NCBI RefSeq assembly: GCF_000517125.1
Contig: NZ_KI912155.1
Span: 1,302,107-1,360,823 of the forward strand
Reading direction: 5' to 3'
From: Arthrobacter sp. MA-N2
GTDB taxonomy: Bacteria; Actinomycetota; Actinomycetes; Actinomycetales; Micrococcaceae
Length of the DNA stretch: 58,717 nucleotides
Shown: positions 17,306-26,536 of the stretch, in pieces
Numbering within the stretch: the stretch's first letter is position 1
Layout of the letters: the number at the start of each line of letters is the position of its first letter
Position numbers and translations under genes: made by a program
The notes under the pieces: model-generated
What the model was told of the DNA's origin: nothing
What the model saw: only the letters and a program-made list of their open reading frames with translations
Database searches by the model: none

Positions 17306-18583
17306 ATGTCATCGTCGACTGAAACGGCCGGCCGCTGTCCCTTTGGCCATGGCGCCGAAGCCCCCGCCGGGCACCACGGCTACGAGCCGTTCCAAATGAA
17401 GAATCCATTCCCCGCTTACGCCGAACTCCGGGCCGAGCAGCCCGTCATGTTCGACGAGCGGACGGGACTCTATGTTGTCTCCCGCTATGACGACATCAAG
17501 GCAGTGTTCGAAGACTGGGAGACTTTCTCCAGCGAAAACGCCCAGGCCCCCGTCCGCGAACGCGGCGCCGCCGCGAAGAAGATCATGGACGACGGCGGGT
17601 TCACCGCCTACTCGGGTCTTTCCGCACGCATCCCCCCGGAGCACACCCGCATCCGCGCCATCGTCCAGAAGGCCTTCACGCCCCGCCGCTACAAGGCCCT
17701 TGAGCCCTTCATCCGGCAGAACGTCGTCGAGCTGCTCGAAACCATGCTCGCGCGTCCGGAACACCGCGGCGACATGGTCAAGGACCTTGCCTATGACGTC
17801 CCCACCATCACCATCCTGACCCTGATCGGCGCCGACGTCTCCCAGGTGGACACCTTCAAGCGCTGGAGCGATTCCCGGGCAGCGATGACTTGGGGCGACC
17901 TCAGCGACGAGGAGCAGATCCCGCACGCCCACAACCTCGTGGAGTACTGGCAGGAATGCCTGCGCCTGGTGCAGGTGGCTCATGACGACGGCGGCGACAA
18001 CCTCACCGCGGACCTGGTCAAGTCGCAGCAGGACGGCGCCGAAATTTCCGACCACGAGATCGCCTCGGTCCTCTACAGCTTGCTCTTCGCCGGCCACGAG
18101 ACCACTACCACCTTGATCTCCAACGCCCTCCGCGAACTTTTGGCCCGCCCCGCGCAGTGGCGGACGCTTGTGGAGGATCCCAAGAAGATCCCCGCCGCCA
18201 TCGACGAGGTCCTGCGCTACGCCGGTTCGATTGTCGGCTGGCGCCGCAAGGCCCTGAAGGACACCGAAGTCGGCGGCGTCGCCATCGAAAAAGGCGCCCA
18301 GCTGTTGCTTCTGATGGGTTCAGCCAACCGCGACGACACGAAGTTCGACGCCGGCGAGGACTTTGACATCACCCGCCCCAACGCCCGCGAGCACCTCTCC
18401 TTCGGGTTCGGTATCCACTACTGCCTGGGGAACATGCTCGCCAAGCTCCAAGCAAGAATCGCACTCGAGGAAGTGGCCCGGCTTGCCCCGGAGCTGCAGC
18501 TGGAGAACCCGGAGGAGATCACCTTCCGCGAGAACCTCTCCTTCCGAGTTCCCGAGACCGTCCCCGTCAGCTGGAAGGCCTGA
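17306..18583 (+). CDS. creJ: Cytochrome P450, CreJ-like
   Basis: 425 aa from ATG 17306 (AAGGAG upstream). P450 signatures: I-helix AGHETTTT at about 262-269, ExxR as EVLR at 301-304, and the heme loop FGFGIHYCLG with the axial Cys at 373. No membrane anchor, so it is a soluble class I enzyme fed by the ferredoxin and reductase encoded downstream. By synteny with the cre locus of Corynebacterium glutamicum it would hydroxylate the methyl group of 4-cresyl phosphate. The presence of the aryl phosphate synthase genes immediately after it supports this, but substrate is inferred. Confidence 0.85.
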   Translation: MSSSTETAGRCPFGHGAEAPAGHHGYEPFQMKNPFPAYAELRAEQPVMFDERTGLYVVSRYDDIKAVFEDWETFSSENAQAPVRERGAAAKKIMDDGGFTAYSGLSARIPPEHTRIRAIVQKAFTPRRYKALEPFIRQNVVELLETMLARPEHRGDMVKDLAYDVPTITILTLIGADVSQVDTFKRWSDSRAAMTWGDLSDEEQIPHAHNLVEYWQECLRLVQVAHDDGGDNLTADLVKSQQDGAEISDHEIASVLYSLLFAGHETTTTLISNALRELLARPAQWRTLVEDPKKIPAAIDEVLRYAGSIVGWRRKALKDTEVGGVAIEKGAQLLLLMGSANRDDTKFDAGEDFDITRPNAREHLSFGFGIHYCLGNMLAKLQARIALEEVARLAPELQLENPEEITFRENLSFRVPETVPVSWKA

Positions 18584-18588
18584 GAAAT

Positions 18589-19764
18589 ATGCACAGCAAC
18601 GAATACATCCAGTTCTTCGACGGCGGCATTGAACCGAAGCTCGAAAACCTCGGCGGCAAGGGCGCCTCGCTGGTCACCATGACCTCCGCCGGTATGCCCG
18701 TCCCGCCCGGCTTCGTGGTCACCACCGCCCAGTTCGACGCCTTCATGGAGGAAGCCGGTATCACCCGGGACATCCACCAGCTTCTCGCCGGGCTGGACCC
18801 CGAGGACATGGGCCAGGTGGACAAGGTCTCCGCCGCCATCCGCGAGGACATCCGCTCGCGCTCGGTGCCGCAGGCGCTGCGCGAACTCACCATCACCGCG
18901 TACGAGTCCCTGATGTCCCGCTTCGAGGCCCCGGTCCCGGTAGCCGTCCGCTCCAGCGCCACCGCCGAGGACCTCCCGGATGCCTCCTTCGCCGGCCAGC
19001 AAGACACCTATCTCTGGCTCGACGGCGTCAAGGCCGTCACTGAACACATCCGCCAGTGCTGGGCTTCCTTATTCACTTCCCGCGCCATCATCTACCGGCT
19101 CAAGAACAACATTCCCAACGAAGGCCTATCGATGGCCGTGGTGGTGCAGAAGATGGTCAACGCCCGCGTCTCCGGCGTCGCCATCACCATGGACCCCACC
19201 AATGGCGACCGCTCCAAGATCACCATCGACTCTTCCTACGGGGTGGGGGAGATGGTGGTGTCCGGCCAGGTCACGCCGGACAACATCATGCTGGACAAGG
19301 TCACACTGACCGTCGTCTCCGAACACCTCGGCGACAAGCACGCCGAACTCGTCCCGGACCCCGGCGCCGGCCGTCTGGTGGAGCGGGAGGTCGACGCCGA
19401 ACGCCGCGGCCGCCGCAGCCTCACCGATGCCGAGCTCACCGCCGTTGCGCAGATGGCCAAGCGGGCCGAGAAGCATTACAAATGCCCGCAGGACATCGAG
19501 TGGGCCCTCGACGCGGATCTGCCCGACGGCGAGAACCTGCTCCTCCTGCAGTCCAGGCCGGAAACCGTGCACTCCGCCAAGCCGACGGCGGTCCGGCAGA
19601 CCGTCCAGACCCCGCCAAGTGCGGGCGGCTACTTCAGCGGGCTGAGCCACGCAACGTCTGCCACGACGCCACCGGGTGGCACAGCGCCGGCCGCCACGCC
19701 GTCGTCCCCTTCAGCTTTCAGCCTCGGCAGCATCACCGCGTCCCTGCTGAAGCCCTCCTTCTGA
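18589..19764 (+). CDS. PEP-synthase-like ATP-binding subunit of aryl phosphate synthase (CreH/CreI-type)
   Basis: 391 aa, only 5 nt after the P450. It matches the N-terminal PEP/pyruvate-binding ATP-grasp domain of PEP synthase: LGGKGASLVTM, VPVAVRSSATAEDLPDASFAGQQDTYL, VVVQKMVNARVSGVAITMDP and the end motif LLLLQSRPETV. The central phospho-His and PEP-binding domains are absent; the former is encoded by the next gene. This split matches phenylphosphate synthase (the 40-kDa part) and the 4-cresol-phosphorylating enzyme of Corynebacterium. The last 60 residues are a Ser/Thr/Pro-rich tail. Which of CreH or CreI it corresponds to I cannot say. Confidence 0.85.
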   Translation: MHSNEYIQFFDGGIEPKLENLGGKGASLVTMTSAGMPVPPGFVVTTAQFDAFMEEAGITRDIHQLLAGLDPEDMGQVDKVSAAIREDIRSRSVPQALRELTITAYESLMSRFEAPVPVAVRSSATAEDLPDASFAGQQDTYLWLDGVKAVTEHIRQCWASLFTSRAIIYRLKNNIPNEGLSMAVVVQKMVNARVSGVAITMDPTNGDRSKITIDSSYGVGEMVVSGQVTPDNIMLDKVTLTVVSEHLGDKHAELVPDPGAGRLVEREVDAERRGRRSLTDAELTAVAQMAKRAEKHYKCPQDIEWALDADLPDGENLLLLQSRPETVHSAKPTAVRQTVQTPPSAGGYFSGLSHATSATTPPGGTAPAATPSSPSAFSLGSITASLLKPSF

Positions 19765-19832
19765 AAAAGTTTGACCCGCTAGTCCGCTCCATCACCCAGG
19801 CTCACCGCCGAGCCCGTATTGAAAGGACCGCC

Positions 19833-21707
19833 ATGTCCCTGAAGTCCTTCCCCAAACCCTCCGAGCTTCCGGTTCCTGCCGGCGCCGAGGGGTGGGAAAA
19901 GATCTACCCGTATTACCTGGTCTTCCAGGACAAGCTCAAGGAGCAGGAGGACGCCAAGTTCTGGTTTTGCGACAGCCAGCACTGGCCCACCGTGTTCAAG
20001 CCCTTCGAGACGATCGGCGGCGAGTTCGCGGTCAAATGCCTGGGCCAGTACAACGCCCGGCACTTGATGATCCCCAACGCCAACGGCATCGAGTTCCGCA
20101 TCCACTTGGGCTACCTCTACATGTCGCCCATCCCGGTCCCCGAGGACCAGATCGCCGCCCGCGTGCCGTTGTTCGAACAGCGGGTGGGTCACTACTTCCA
20201 GAACTGGGAGCAGCTCCTCAAGCAGTGGCATGTCAAGGTCAAGGGCACCATCGACGAGATGGAAACCATTTCCTTCCCGAAGCTCCCGGAGATTGTTCCC
20301 ATGGAGGATATCCTCTCCGGCAAGGGCAAGGACGGTTCCGAGCAGCTGCTGGAAAGCTACGACCGGCTGATTCAGCTGGCCTACCAGAACTGGCAGTACC
20401 ACTTCGAGTTCCTCAATCTCGGCTACATCGCCTACCTTGACTTCTTCAACTTCTGCAAGCAGGTCTTTCCCAACATCCCGGACCAGTCCATCGCCACCAT
20501 GGTGCAGGGTGTGGACATGGAGCTCTTCCGCCCGGATGACGAGCTCAAGCAACTCGCCAAGCTCGCCGTCGAACTGGGACTCCAGGCTCACTTCAGCAAC
20601 ACGGACGACGTCGATGCGACCCTGGGTGCGATTGCCGCCGCCCCGGGCGGGGACCGCTGGACGGCCCAGTACGAGGGCGCGAAGGACCCTTGGTTCAACT
20701 TCACCGTGGGCAACGGCTTCTACGGCCACGACAAGTACTGGAACGAACACCAGGAAATCCCGCTGGGCTACATCGCCGACTACATCCGGCGCGTGGACGA
20801 AGGCCAGGAAATCATGCGCCCGGTCGAGGCCCTGATCACCGAACGCGACCGCATCATCGAGGAATACCGTGAGCTGCTGGAAGGCGAAAACCAGGCCCTC
20901 TTCGATGCCAAGCGCGGACTCGCCGCAACCGCGTACCCGTACGTGGAGAACCACAACTTCTACATCGAGCACTGGACCATGGGCGTCTTCTGGCGCAAGA
21001 TCCGCGAGCTGTCCCGGATGATGCAGGCCGAGGGCTTCTGGGTGGAGCCGGATGACCTGCTGTACCTGGGCCGCAACGAGGTCCGCGACGCGCTCTTCGA
21101 CCTCGTGACCGGCTGGGGCGTCGGCGCCAAGCCGATCGGCCCGGACTACTGGCCTGAAGAGATTGAACGCCGCCGCGGGATCGTGGACGCGCTCAAGACC
21201 GCCCGCCCGGCCCCGGCGCTGAACACGCCGCCGGAATCCATCACCGAGCCCTTCACCCGGATGCTGTGGGGCATCACCACCGAGCAGGTCCAGCAGTGGC
21301 TGGGTGCCGGGGAAGCGGTGGAAGGCGGCGGGCTGCGCGGCATGGCCGCCTCGCCCGGCGTCGTCGAAGGCCTCGCCCGCGTCGTCACCGACGCGGACCA
21401 GCTGTCCGAAGTGCAGCAGGGCGAGATTCTCGTCGCCACGGTCACGGCGCCGTCCTGGGGGCCGATCTTCGGCAAGATCAAGGCCACCGTTACTGACATC
21501 GGCGGCATGATGAGTCACGCGGCCATCGTCTGCCGCGAGTACGGCCTCCCGGCTGTGACCGGGACGGGCTCGGCCTCGACCACGATCAAGACCGGGCAGC
21601 GGCTCCGGGTGGACGGCACCAAAGGCACGGTCCAGATCCTCGACGACGAAGCCGAGCTGGAGGTCGCCGGGCCCGGCGCCCACGCGCACAGCCACAGCCA
21701 TGTCTGA
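19833..21707 (+). CDS. Phospho-histidine subunit of aryl phosphate synthase (CreH/CreI-type)
   Basis: 624 aa (about 70 kDa) from ATG 19833 with GAAAGGA upstream. The first 400 residues are the substrate-side region typical of phenylphosphate synthase large subunits. The C-terminal swivelling PEP-utiliser domain has GLRGMAASPGVVEGLARVV and the phospho-carrier His562 in TDIGGMMSHAAIV. The protein ends in a His-rich tail (HAHSHSHV). Together with the preceding subunit it should transfer the beta-phosphate of ATP to the phenol hydroxyl. The third, CBS-domain subunit of anaerobic phenylphosphate synthase is missing, as in the aerobic 4-cresol system. Confidence 0.85.
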   Translation: MSLKSFPKPSELPVPAGAEGWEKIYPYYLVFQDKLKEQEDAKFWFCDSQHWPTVFKPFETIGGEFAVKCLGQYNARHLMIPNANGIEFRIHLGYLYMSPIPVPEDQIAARVPLFEQRVGHYFQNWEQLLKQWHVKVKGTIDEMETISFPKLPEIVPMEDILSGKGKDGSEQLLESYDRLIQLAYQNWQYHFEFLNLGYIAYLDFFNFCKQVFPNIPDQSIATMVQGVDMELFRPDDELKQLAKLAVELGLQAHFSNTDDVDATLGAIAAAPGGDRWTAQYEGAKDPWFNFTVGNGFYGHDKYWNEHQEIPLGYIADYIRRVDEGQEIMRPVEALITERDRIIEEYRELLEGENQALFDAKRGLAATAYPYVENHNFYIEHWTMGVFWRKIRELSRMMQAEGFWVEPDDLLYLGRNEVRDALFDLVTGWGVGAKPIGPDYWPEEIERRRGIVDALKTARPAPALNTPPESITEPFTRMLWGITTEQVQQWLGAGEAVEGGGLRGMAASPGVVEGLARVVTDADQLSEVQQGEILVATVTAPSWGPIFGKIKATVTDIGGMMSHAAIVCREYGLPAVTGTGSASTTIKTGQRLRVDGTKGTVQILDDEAELEVAGPGAHAHSHSHV

Positions 21708-22488
21708 CGTGAATATGCCAGCTGCAGAAGATGAGAGTCCGGGCCAGCGGGCCCGGACCGTCCTGATCACCGGTGCCGCCGGCGGCCTGGGCCGGGCGTT
21801 CGCGCTCGGCTTCGGCCGCCGCGGCTACCGCGTGGCGGTGGCGGACGTGAACCTCGCCGGCGCGGAGGAAACCGCGAAGCTGGTCCGCGAAACCGGGGTT
21901 GACGCGGCCGCCTTCCATGCGGACGTCACGAGCGTGGACTCCACCGAGTCACTGGCGAAAAGCTGCGCGGACTTCGGCAACGGGAGCATCGACGTCGTAC
22001 TCAACAACGCCGCCGTGTACGCGGGGGTGACACGCAGCCCGTTCGAGGACATCGATCCGGCCGAATGGGATCTGGTGATGAACGTCAACCTCAAGGGACC
22101 GTGGCTGGTCACCCGGGCCGCCAGTCCGTATCTGCGCGAGGGCGGGCGCGTCATCAACCTCTCCAGCGCCACCATCTTCAGCGGCTCGGAACAGTGGCTG
22201 CACTACGTCGCCTCCAAGGGCGGCGTGGTGGCCATGACCCGGGTCATGGCGAAAGAACTGGGCCGGCGGGGGATCACTGTCAACGCGATTGCCCCCGGCT
22301 TCACCCTCACCGAGGCCAGCTACGGGCTCATGGAAAACGCCGAGAATTACGGTGTGGACCGCGGCGCCATCAAGCGGGCAAGCCAGCCGGAAGACATCGT
22401 GGGCGCCGCACTCTTCCTGGCCGGTCCGGATAGTTCCTACTACACCGGCCAGACCATGGTGGTCGACGGCGGCCGCCAGTTCATCTGA
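21700..22488 (+). CDS. creG: Short-chain dehydrogenase, probable 4-hydroxybenzyl alcohol dehydrogenase (CreG-like)
   Basis: 262 aa SDR. Cofactor motif TGAAGGLGRAFALG, with Asp at the end of strand 2 (VAVADVN), which is compatible with NAD(H). NNAA in place of NNAG, Ser in INLSSATIF, and catalytic Tyr-Lys in YVASKGG. The start ATG overlaps the end of the synthase gene by 8 nt, so it is translationally coupled. The role in oxidising the benzylic alcohol to the aldehyde is taken from cluster synteny; the SDR fold alone does not fix the substrate. Confidence 0.8.
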   Translation: MSDVNMPAAEDESPGQRARTVLITGAAGGLGRAFALGFGRRGYRVAVADVNLAGAEETAKLVRETGVDAAAFHADVTSVDSTESLAKSCADFGNGSIDVVLNNAAVYAGVTRSPFEDIDPAEWDLVMNVNLKGPWLVTRAASPYLREGGRVINLSSATIFSGSEQWLHYVASKGGVVAMTRVMAKELGRRGITVNAIAPGFTLTEASYGLMENAENYGVDRGAIKRASQPEDIVGAALFLAGPDSSYYTGQTMVVDGGRQFI

Positions 22489-22535
22489 CCGCCGGTCCAA
22501 TTTTTCAACCGACTTTCAACCCTCAAGGAGGACCA

Positions 22536-22856
22536 ATGCCAACGGTTCATTTCACCGACGCCGAGGGCGCTGTCCGGGATGTCCAGGGCAACACTGGCGA
22601 CTCGGTCATGGAAACCGCCGTGCGCAACGGTGTCCCAGGCATCGTGGCCGAATGCGGCGGCTCGCTGTCCTGCGCCACCTGCCACGTCTTCGTCCGCGAG
22701 GACTGCCTGGCCCAGCTCCCGCCGATGGAAGACATGGAAGACGAGATGCTCTATGGCACCGCCGTGGACCGCGAAGACAACTCACGGCTGTCCTGCCAAG
22801 TCCGTCTCACCGACGAGCTCGAGCTGTTCGTCACCACCCCGGAAACCCAGGTGTAA
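22536..22856 (+). CDS. creF: 2Fe-2S ferredoxin (CreF-like)
   Basis: 106 aa, adrenodoxin/putidaredoxin type. Ligands Cys40, Cys46, Cys49 (AECGGSLSCATC) and Cys87 (RLSCQVRL) have the C-x5-C-x2-C-x37-C spacing. An acidic patch (MEDMEDEM) is suited to docking the P450 and reductase. AAGGAGG lies upstream. It should pass electrons from the reductase encoded 2 nt downstream to the P450. Confidence 0.9.
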   Translation: MPTVHFTDAEGAVRDVQGNTGDSVMETAVRNGVPGIVAECGGSLSCATCHVFVREDCLAQLPPMEDMEDEMLYGTAVDREDNSRLSCQVRLTDELELFVTTPETQV

Positions 22857-22858
22857 CC

Positions 22859-24205
22859 ATGAGCACTAATATCGTCGCCGAACAGAGCTCCGCCGCGGCG
22901 GCTGAACAGAGCAACACCGCAGCCGCGTTGGGCAAGCAGAGCCGCACCGGCCTGCTGATCATCGGCGCGAGCCAGTCCGGCGTCCAGCTTGCCGTCTCGC
23001 TCCGCGCGCTCGGCTTCGCCGAGCACATCACCCTGCTTGGCGACGAAGACCACCGACCCTACCAGCGCCCGGCCCTGTCGAAGGAGTTTCTCCAGGGCAC
23101 CGTGGAAAGCGAATCTCTGATTTTCCGCTCCAACGAGTATTGGGCCGAACACAACGTGGACTTGGTCAAGGGCGAATACATCGTCCGGATCGACAAGGAG
23201 GCCGACGGCTCCGGGGTGGCCCATTCTTCCTCGGGCAAACAATTCCCCTTCAAACGGCTCGCCCTCACCGTCGGTGCCCGTGCCCGGAAGCTGGAGATCG
23301 AGGGCGCGGACCTCGACGGCGTGCTGTATCTGCGCAACGCCGACGACGCCTTGGCGCTCAAAGCCCGGGTAGCGGACGCGCAGGATGTGGTGGTGATCGG
23401 CGGCGGATTCATCGGCCTCGAAGCCGCGTCCAGCCTGCAGAAAATGGGCAAAAACGTCACCGTGCTCGAGTTCGGTCCCCGGCTCGTGGGGCGCGCCGTC
23501 GGCGAGGAAACGGCCGAGTACTTCCTGCAGGCGCACCGCGCCCGCGGCCTGGACATCCGACTCAACACGAGTGCCGCGCGCTTCATTCCGAACGCCGACG
23601 GCGGCAAGGAACAGACGTCAGTCGCCGCCGTCGAGCTTAAGGACGGCACTGTGCTGCCAGCGCAGATTGTGCTGATAGGTATCGGCGTGATCCCCAACAC
23701 GGGACTTGCCGAGCAGCTGGGCCTGGTCGTGGACAACGGCGTGGTGGTGGACCGGTTCGCGCTGGCTTCGGACGGCACCACGGTAGCGGTGGGGGATGTC
23801 GCCAACATGCCCAACCCCGTGCCAGGTTCGGGGCCGGGGGATCGGATCCGGCTGGAGAGCGTGAACAACGCCATCGAACATGCCAAAGTGGCCGCTTACT
23901 CGCTCACAGGCAGACGCGAGGAATACGCCGGAATCCCGTGGTTTTGGTCCAACCAAGCCGACCTCAAGCTGCAGATCGCGGGGCTGTGCAACGGCTTCGA
24001 CCAGACGGTGCTCCGGCGCGATAAGGAACGCGGCAAATTCACCGTCCTCTACTACCGCCAGGGCCAGGTCATTGCCGCTGACTGTGTCAATGCGCCGCTG
24101 GATTTCATGGCGGTAAAGAACGCCTTGGCCAAGGGCCAGAACATCCCGGCCGGCGCTGCAGCGGACCCCGCCACGCAACTCAAGACCATCACCACGGGCA
24201 GCTAA
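22859..24205 (+). CDS. creE: FAD-dependent ferredoxin reductase (CreE-like)
   Basis: 448 aa from ATG 22859. It has the two-dinucleotide-fold plan of putidaredoxin reductases: a FAD motif LIIGASQSGVQLA (with Ser in place of the usual third Gly), YQRPALSKEF, then NAD motif VVVIGGGFIGLEAAS, then TVAVGDVAN for the flavin tail, and a C-terminal ferredoxin-reductase domain (WFWSNQADLKLQIAG). About 35 low-complexity Ala/Ser/Gln residues precede the FAD fold. It starts 2 nt after the ferredoxin stop. Confidence 0.9.
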   Translation: MSTNIVAEQSSAAAAEQSNTAAALGKQSRTGLLIIGASQSGVQLAVSLRALGFAEHITLLGDEDHRPYQRPALSKEFLQGTVESESLIFRSNEYWAEHNVDLVKGEYIVRIDKEADGSGVAHSSSGKQFPFKRLALTVGARARKLEIEGADLDGVLYLRNADDALALKARVADAQDVVVIGGGFIGLEAASSLQKMGKNVTVLEFGPRLVGRAVGEETAEYFLQAHRARGLDIRLNTSAARFIPNADGGKEQTSVAAVELKDGTVLPAQIVLIGIGVIPNTGLAEQLGLVVDNGVVVDRFALASDGTTVAVGDVANMPNPVPGSGPGDRIRLESVNNAIEHAKVAAYSLTGRREEYAGIPWFWSNQADLKLQIAGLCNGFDQTVLRRDKERGKFTVLYYRQGQVIAADCVNAPLDFMAVKNALAKGQNIPAGAAADPATQLKTITTGS

Positions 24206-24245
24206 CTGTACTCGGACAGCAGCTTGGCCCACCTGAAGGAGCATT

Positions 24246-24983
24246 ATGAGCACCCCCAAGACTCCGGTCGCCTCGCCGGGCGCCATCGCTGAATCGGATG
24301 TGGCGGCCGAAGCCTTCGCTGCGGAGTACAGCGTTCGGCCCGTTCCCGCCGCCGGCCCGGTAGACACCACCGCCATCTGCAACACCCCCGCTGCCGTTGG
24401 AGAGCTCGACGAGCTGTGGAAGACCGTTGTCCAGGAAACCCGGACCCGCGGCAACGATATCCACCTGCCCATCTCCCTGGCATACGCCGAACGGCTGTGC
24501 CGGGCGTACCCCGACGCTGACGCCGAACTGGTTCGCGTGGCCACCCTGCTGCACGACACCGGATGGGCCCATGTGGATGAATCCCGCATCATCTCCGAGG
24601 GCTTCACTGGCGACTGGCGGAAAGCTGCCATCCGCTACGAGCACGAGCAAGAGGGCTGCAACGTGGCGCGGAGGGTGCTGCCCGGTCTGGGCTATTCAGC
24701 AGAGTTCGTGGAACGCGTCTGTCAAATCATCGACGGCCATGACACCCGGCCGGTGGCCCGGTCCCTGGAGGATGCTTTGATGCGCGACGCCGACAGACTG
24801 TGGCGTTTCGACCGCGCCGGGATCTCGCTGGCATCATCCTGGTTCGGGATGGACCCGGCCACCTACACTGACCGGCTCGCCGCCGAAATCGTGCCCGAAC
24901 TCATCACCCAGGCCGCCGTGGACATGGCGACGGCCGACCTCAACCGGTCCAACGCCCTGCTCAAGACGGGAGTCATCCGATGA
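24246..24983 (+). CDS. creD: HD-domain phosphohydrolase, probable CreD
   Basis: 245 aa with AAGGAG upstream. Metal-binding HD-superfamily residues: His103-Asp104 (LLHDTGW), His134 (RYEHEQEG), His166-Asp167 (IDGHDTR) and Asp182/Asp184. In the described 4-cresol pathway the phosphohydrolase releases 4-hydroxybenzyl alcohol from its phosphate ester. This copy is embedded in the operon, with its stop overlapping the aldehyde dehydrogenase start, so it is the better CreD candidate than the 15602 paralogue. Confidence 0.8.
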   Translation: MSTPKTPVASPGAIAESDVAAEAFAAEYSVRPVPAAGPVDTTAICNTPAAVGELDELWKTVVQETRTRGNDIHLPISLAYAERLCRAYPDADAELVRVATLLHDTGWAHVDESRIISEGFTGDWRKAAIRYEHEQEGCNVARRVLPGLGYSAEFVERVCQIIDGHDTRPVARSLEDALMRDADRLWRFDRAGISLASSWFGMDPATYTDRLAAEIVPELITQAAVDMATADLNRSNALLKTGVIR

Positions 24984-26485
24984 CCTCTGCCACCCATCCT
25001 TCTCCTGCCTTGCTTGCGCGCACGGAGCTGAACCTGCCGCACACGCATGTGGACACCATCTTCGTCGACGGCGCATGGCAACCTTCGCGCGGCATCGGCC
25101 GGAACCCGGTCACCGACCCGGCCACGGGCGAAGTCTGGGGCTCGGTACCGGACGGCACGCCGGAAGACGTGGACGCCGCCGTCGGCTCCGCCCAGCGCGC
25201 CTTTCAAGGCGATTGGCCCAGGCTGGCCGCGTCAGAGCGGGCTGCGTACCTGATCCGGATTGCCGAGGAAGTGGAGAAACGGGCCGAGGAGCTGTCCCTG
25301 ACCAACTCCCGCGAAAACGGCTCGCCGGTGGCCGAATCCGCCGGCGCTGCGGCCAACGCGGCCGGTATCTTCCGCTATTTCGCAACCCTCGCCGACTACC
25401 TCGAGCGGGAGGACGTGCGCCCCTTCCCGCGCGGCGGCGGCGAATCCGTGGTCCGGCGCGACCCGCTGGGAGTGTGCGCGTTGATCGCGCCCTGGAACTT
25501 CCCCATCAACCTGGTGATCATCAAGTTGGCACCGGCACTGCTGGCCGGTTGCACAGTGGTGATCAAACCGGCGTCGCCCACCCCGCTGTCCATCCGCGTC
25601 ATCATTGACGCCGTAGCCGCCGCCGGCGTCCCTGCCGGCGTGGTCAATCTCGTCACCGGCTCCGGCAGGCTCGGCGACGTGTTGGTGAAGCACCCCGGCG
25701 TGGACAAGGTGGCCTTCACAGGCTCCACCCCGGTGGGCCGGAAGATCGCCGCCGCCTGCGGAGAGCTGCTGCGCCCCGTCACTCTGGAACTCGGCGGGAA
25801 GTCGAGCGCGATTGTGCTGCCGGACGCGGACCTGGACGCCATGTCCAAGGTCCTGATCCGCTCCTCCATGCGCAACACCGGACAGACCTGCTACATCTCC
25901 ACCCGGATCCTGGCCCCCGCCAGCCGCTACGACGAGGTGGTGGACATGGTCACTGCCACGATCGCTGCCGGCAAGCAGGGGGACCCGCTGGATCCCGGGA
26001 CGGTGTTCGGCCCCTGCGCCACGGAATCGCAATACCGCACCGTTCTGGAATACGTCGAATCGGGGCTGGCCGAAGGCGCCCGCGCCACCACCGGCGGGCG
26101 GGCCGCATCGTTGGGGGGCGGACTGGAGAACGGCTACTTTGTCGAGCCCACCGTATTCGCGGACGTGACCCCGGAAATGCGGATCTCCCGCGAGGAGATC
26201 TTCGGTCCGGTCATCACCATCCTGAAATACGAAACCGTTGACGAGGCAGTTGCCTTGGCCAACAACACCGAGTTCGGCCTGGGCGGCCTCGTGTTCGGGC
26301 ATGACCCGGAGGCTGCGCTGGCCGTCGCGGACCGGATGGACACCGGCTCCGTGGGCATCAACTTCTTCGCCTCCAACCATGCCGCGCCCTTCGGCGGCCG
26401 CCACGACTCCGGACTCGGCACCGAATACGGCATCGAGGGCCTGAACGCCTACCTCAGCTACAAGTCGATCCACCGACGTCCGTAG
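24980..26485 (+). CDS. creC: Aldehyde dehydrogenase, probable 4-hydroxybenzaldehyde dehydrogenase (CreC-like)
   Basis: 501 aa NAD(P)-dependent ALDH. Conserved blocks: APWNFPINL, KPASPTPLS, FTGSTPVGRKIA, catalytic Glu in LELGGKSS, nucleophile Cys in NTGQTCYIS, and EEIFGPVITIL. ATGA overlap with the HD gene. It would produce 4-hydroxybenzoate as the last step encoded here. The substrate is assigned from context only. The operon ends at a strong terminator 52 bp downstream. Confidence 0.88.
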   Translation: MTSATHPSPALLARTELNLPHTHVDTIFVDGAWQPSRGIGRNPVTDPATGEVWGSVPDGTPEDVDAAVGSAQRAFQGDWPRLAASERAAYLIRIAEEVEKRAEELSLTNSRENGSPVAESAGAAANAAGIFRYFATLADYLEREDVRPFPRGGGESVVRRDPLGVCALIAPWNFPINLVIIKLAPALLAGCTVVIKPASPTPLSIRVIIDAVAAAGVPAGVVNLVTGSGRLGDVLVKHPGVDKVAFTGSTPVGRKIAAACGELLRPVTLELGGKSSAIVLPDADLDAMSKVLIRSSMRNTGQTCYISTRILAPASRYDEVVDMVTATIAAGKQGDPLDPGTVFGPCATESQYRTVLEYVESGLAEGARATTGGRAASLGGGLENGYFVEPTVFADVTPEMRISREEIFGPVITILKYETVDEAVALANNTEFGLGGLVFGHDPEAALAVADRMDTGSVGINFFASNHAAPFGGRHDSGLGTEYGIEGLNAYLSYKSIHRRP

Positions 26486-26536
26486 CGCAGCGGACCGCGT
26501 CCGCGAGGGCCGTTTTCACGAGTCGCCCCACGAAAC

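Noticed and set aside
19779..21770. 663-codon open frame antisense to the synthase large subunit
   Set aside because: High-GC shadow of a clearly conserved gene; no ribosome site or domain.
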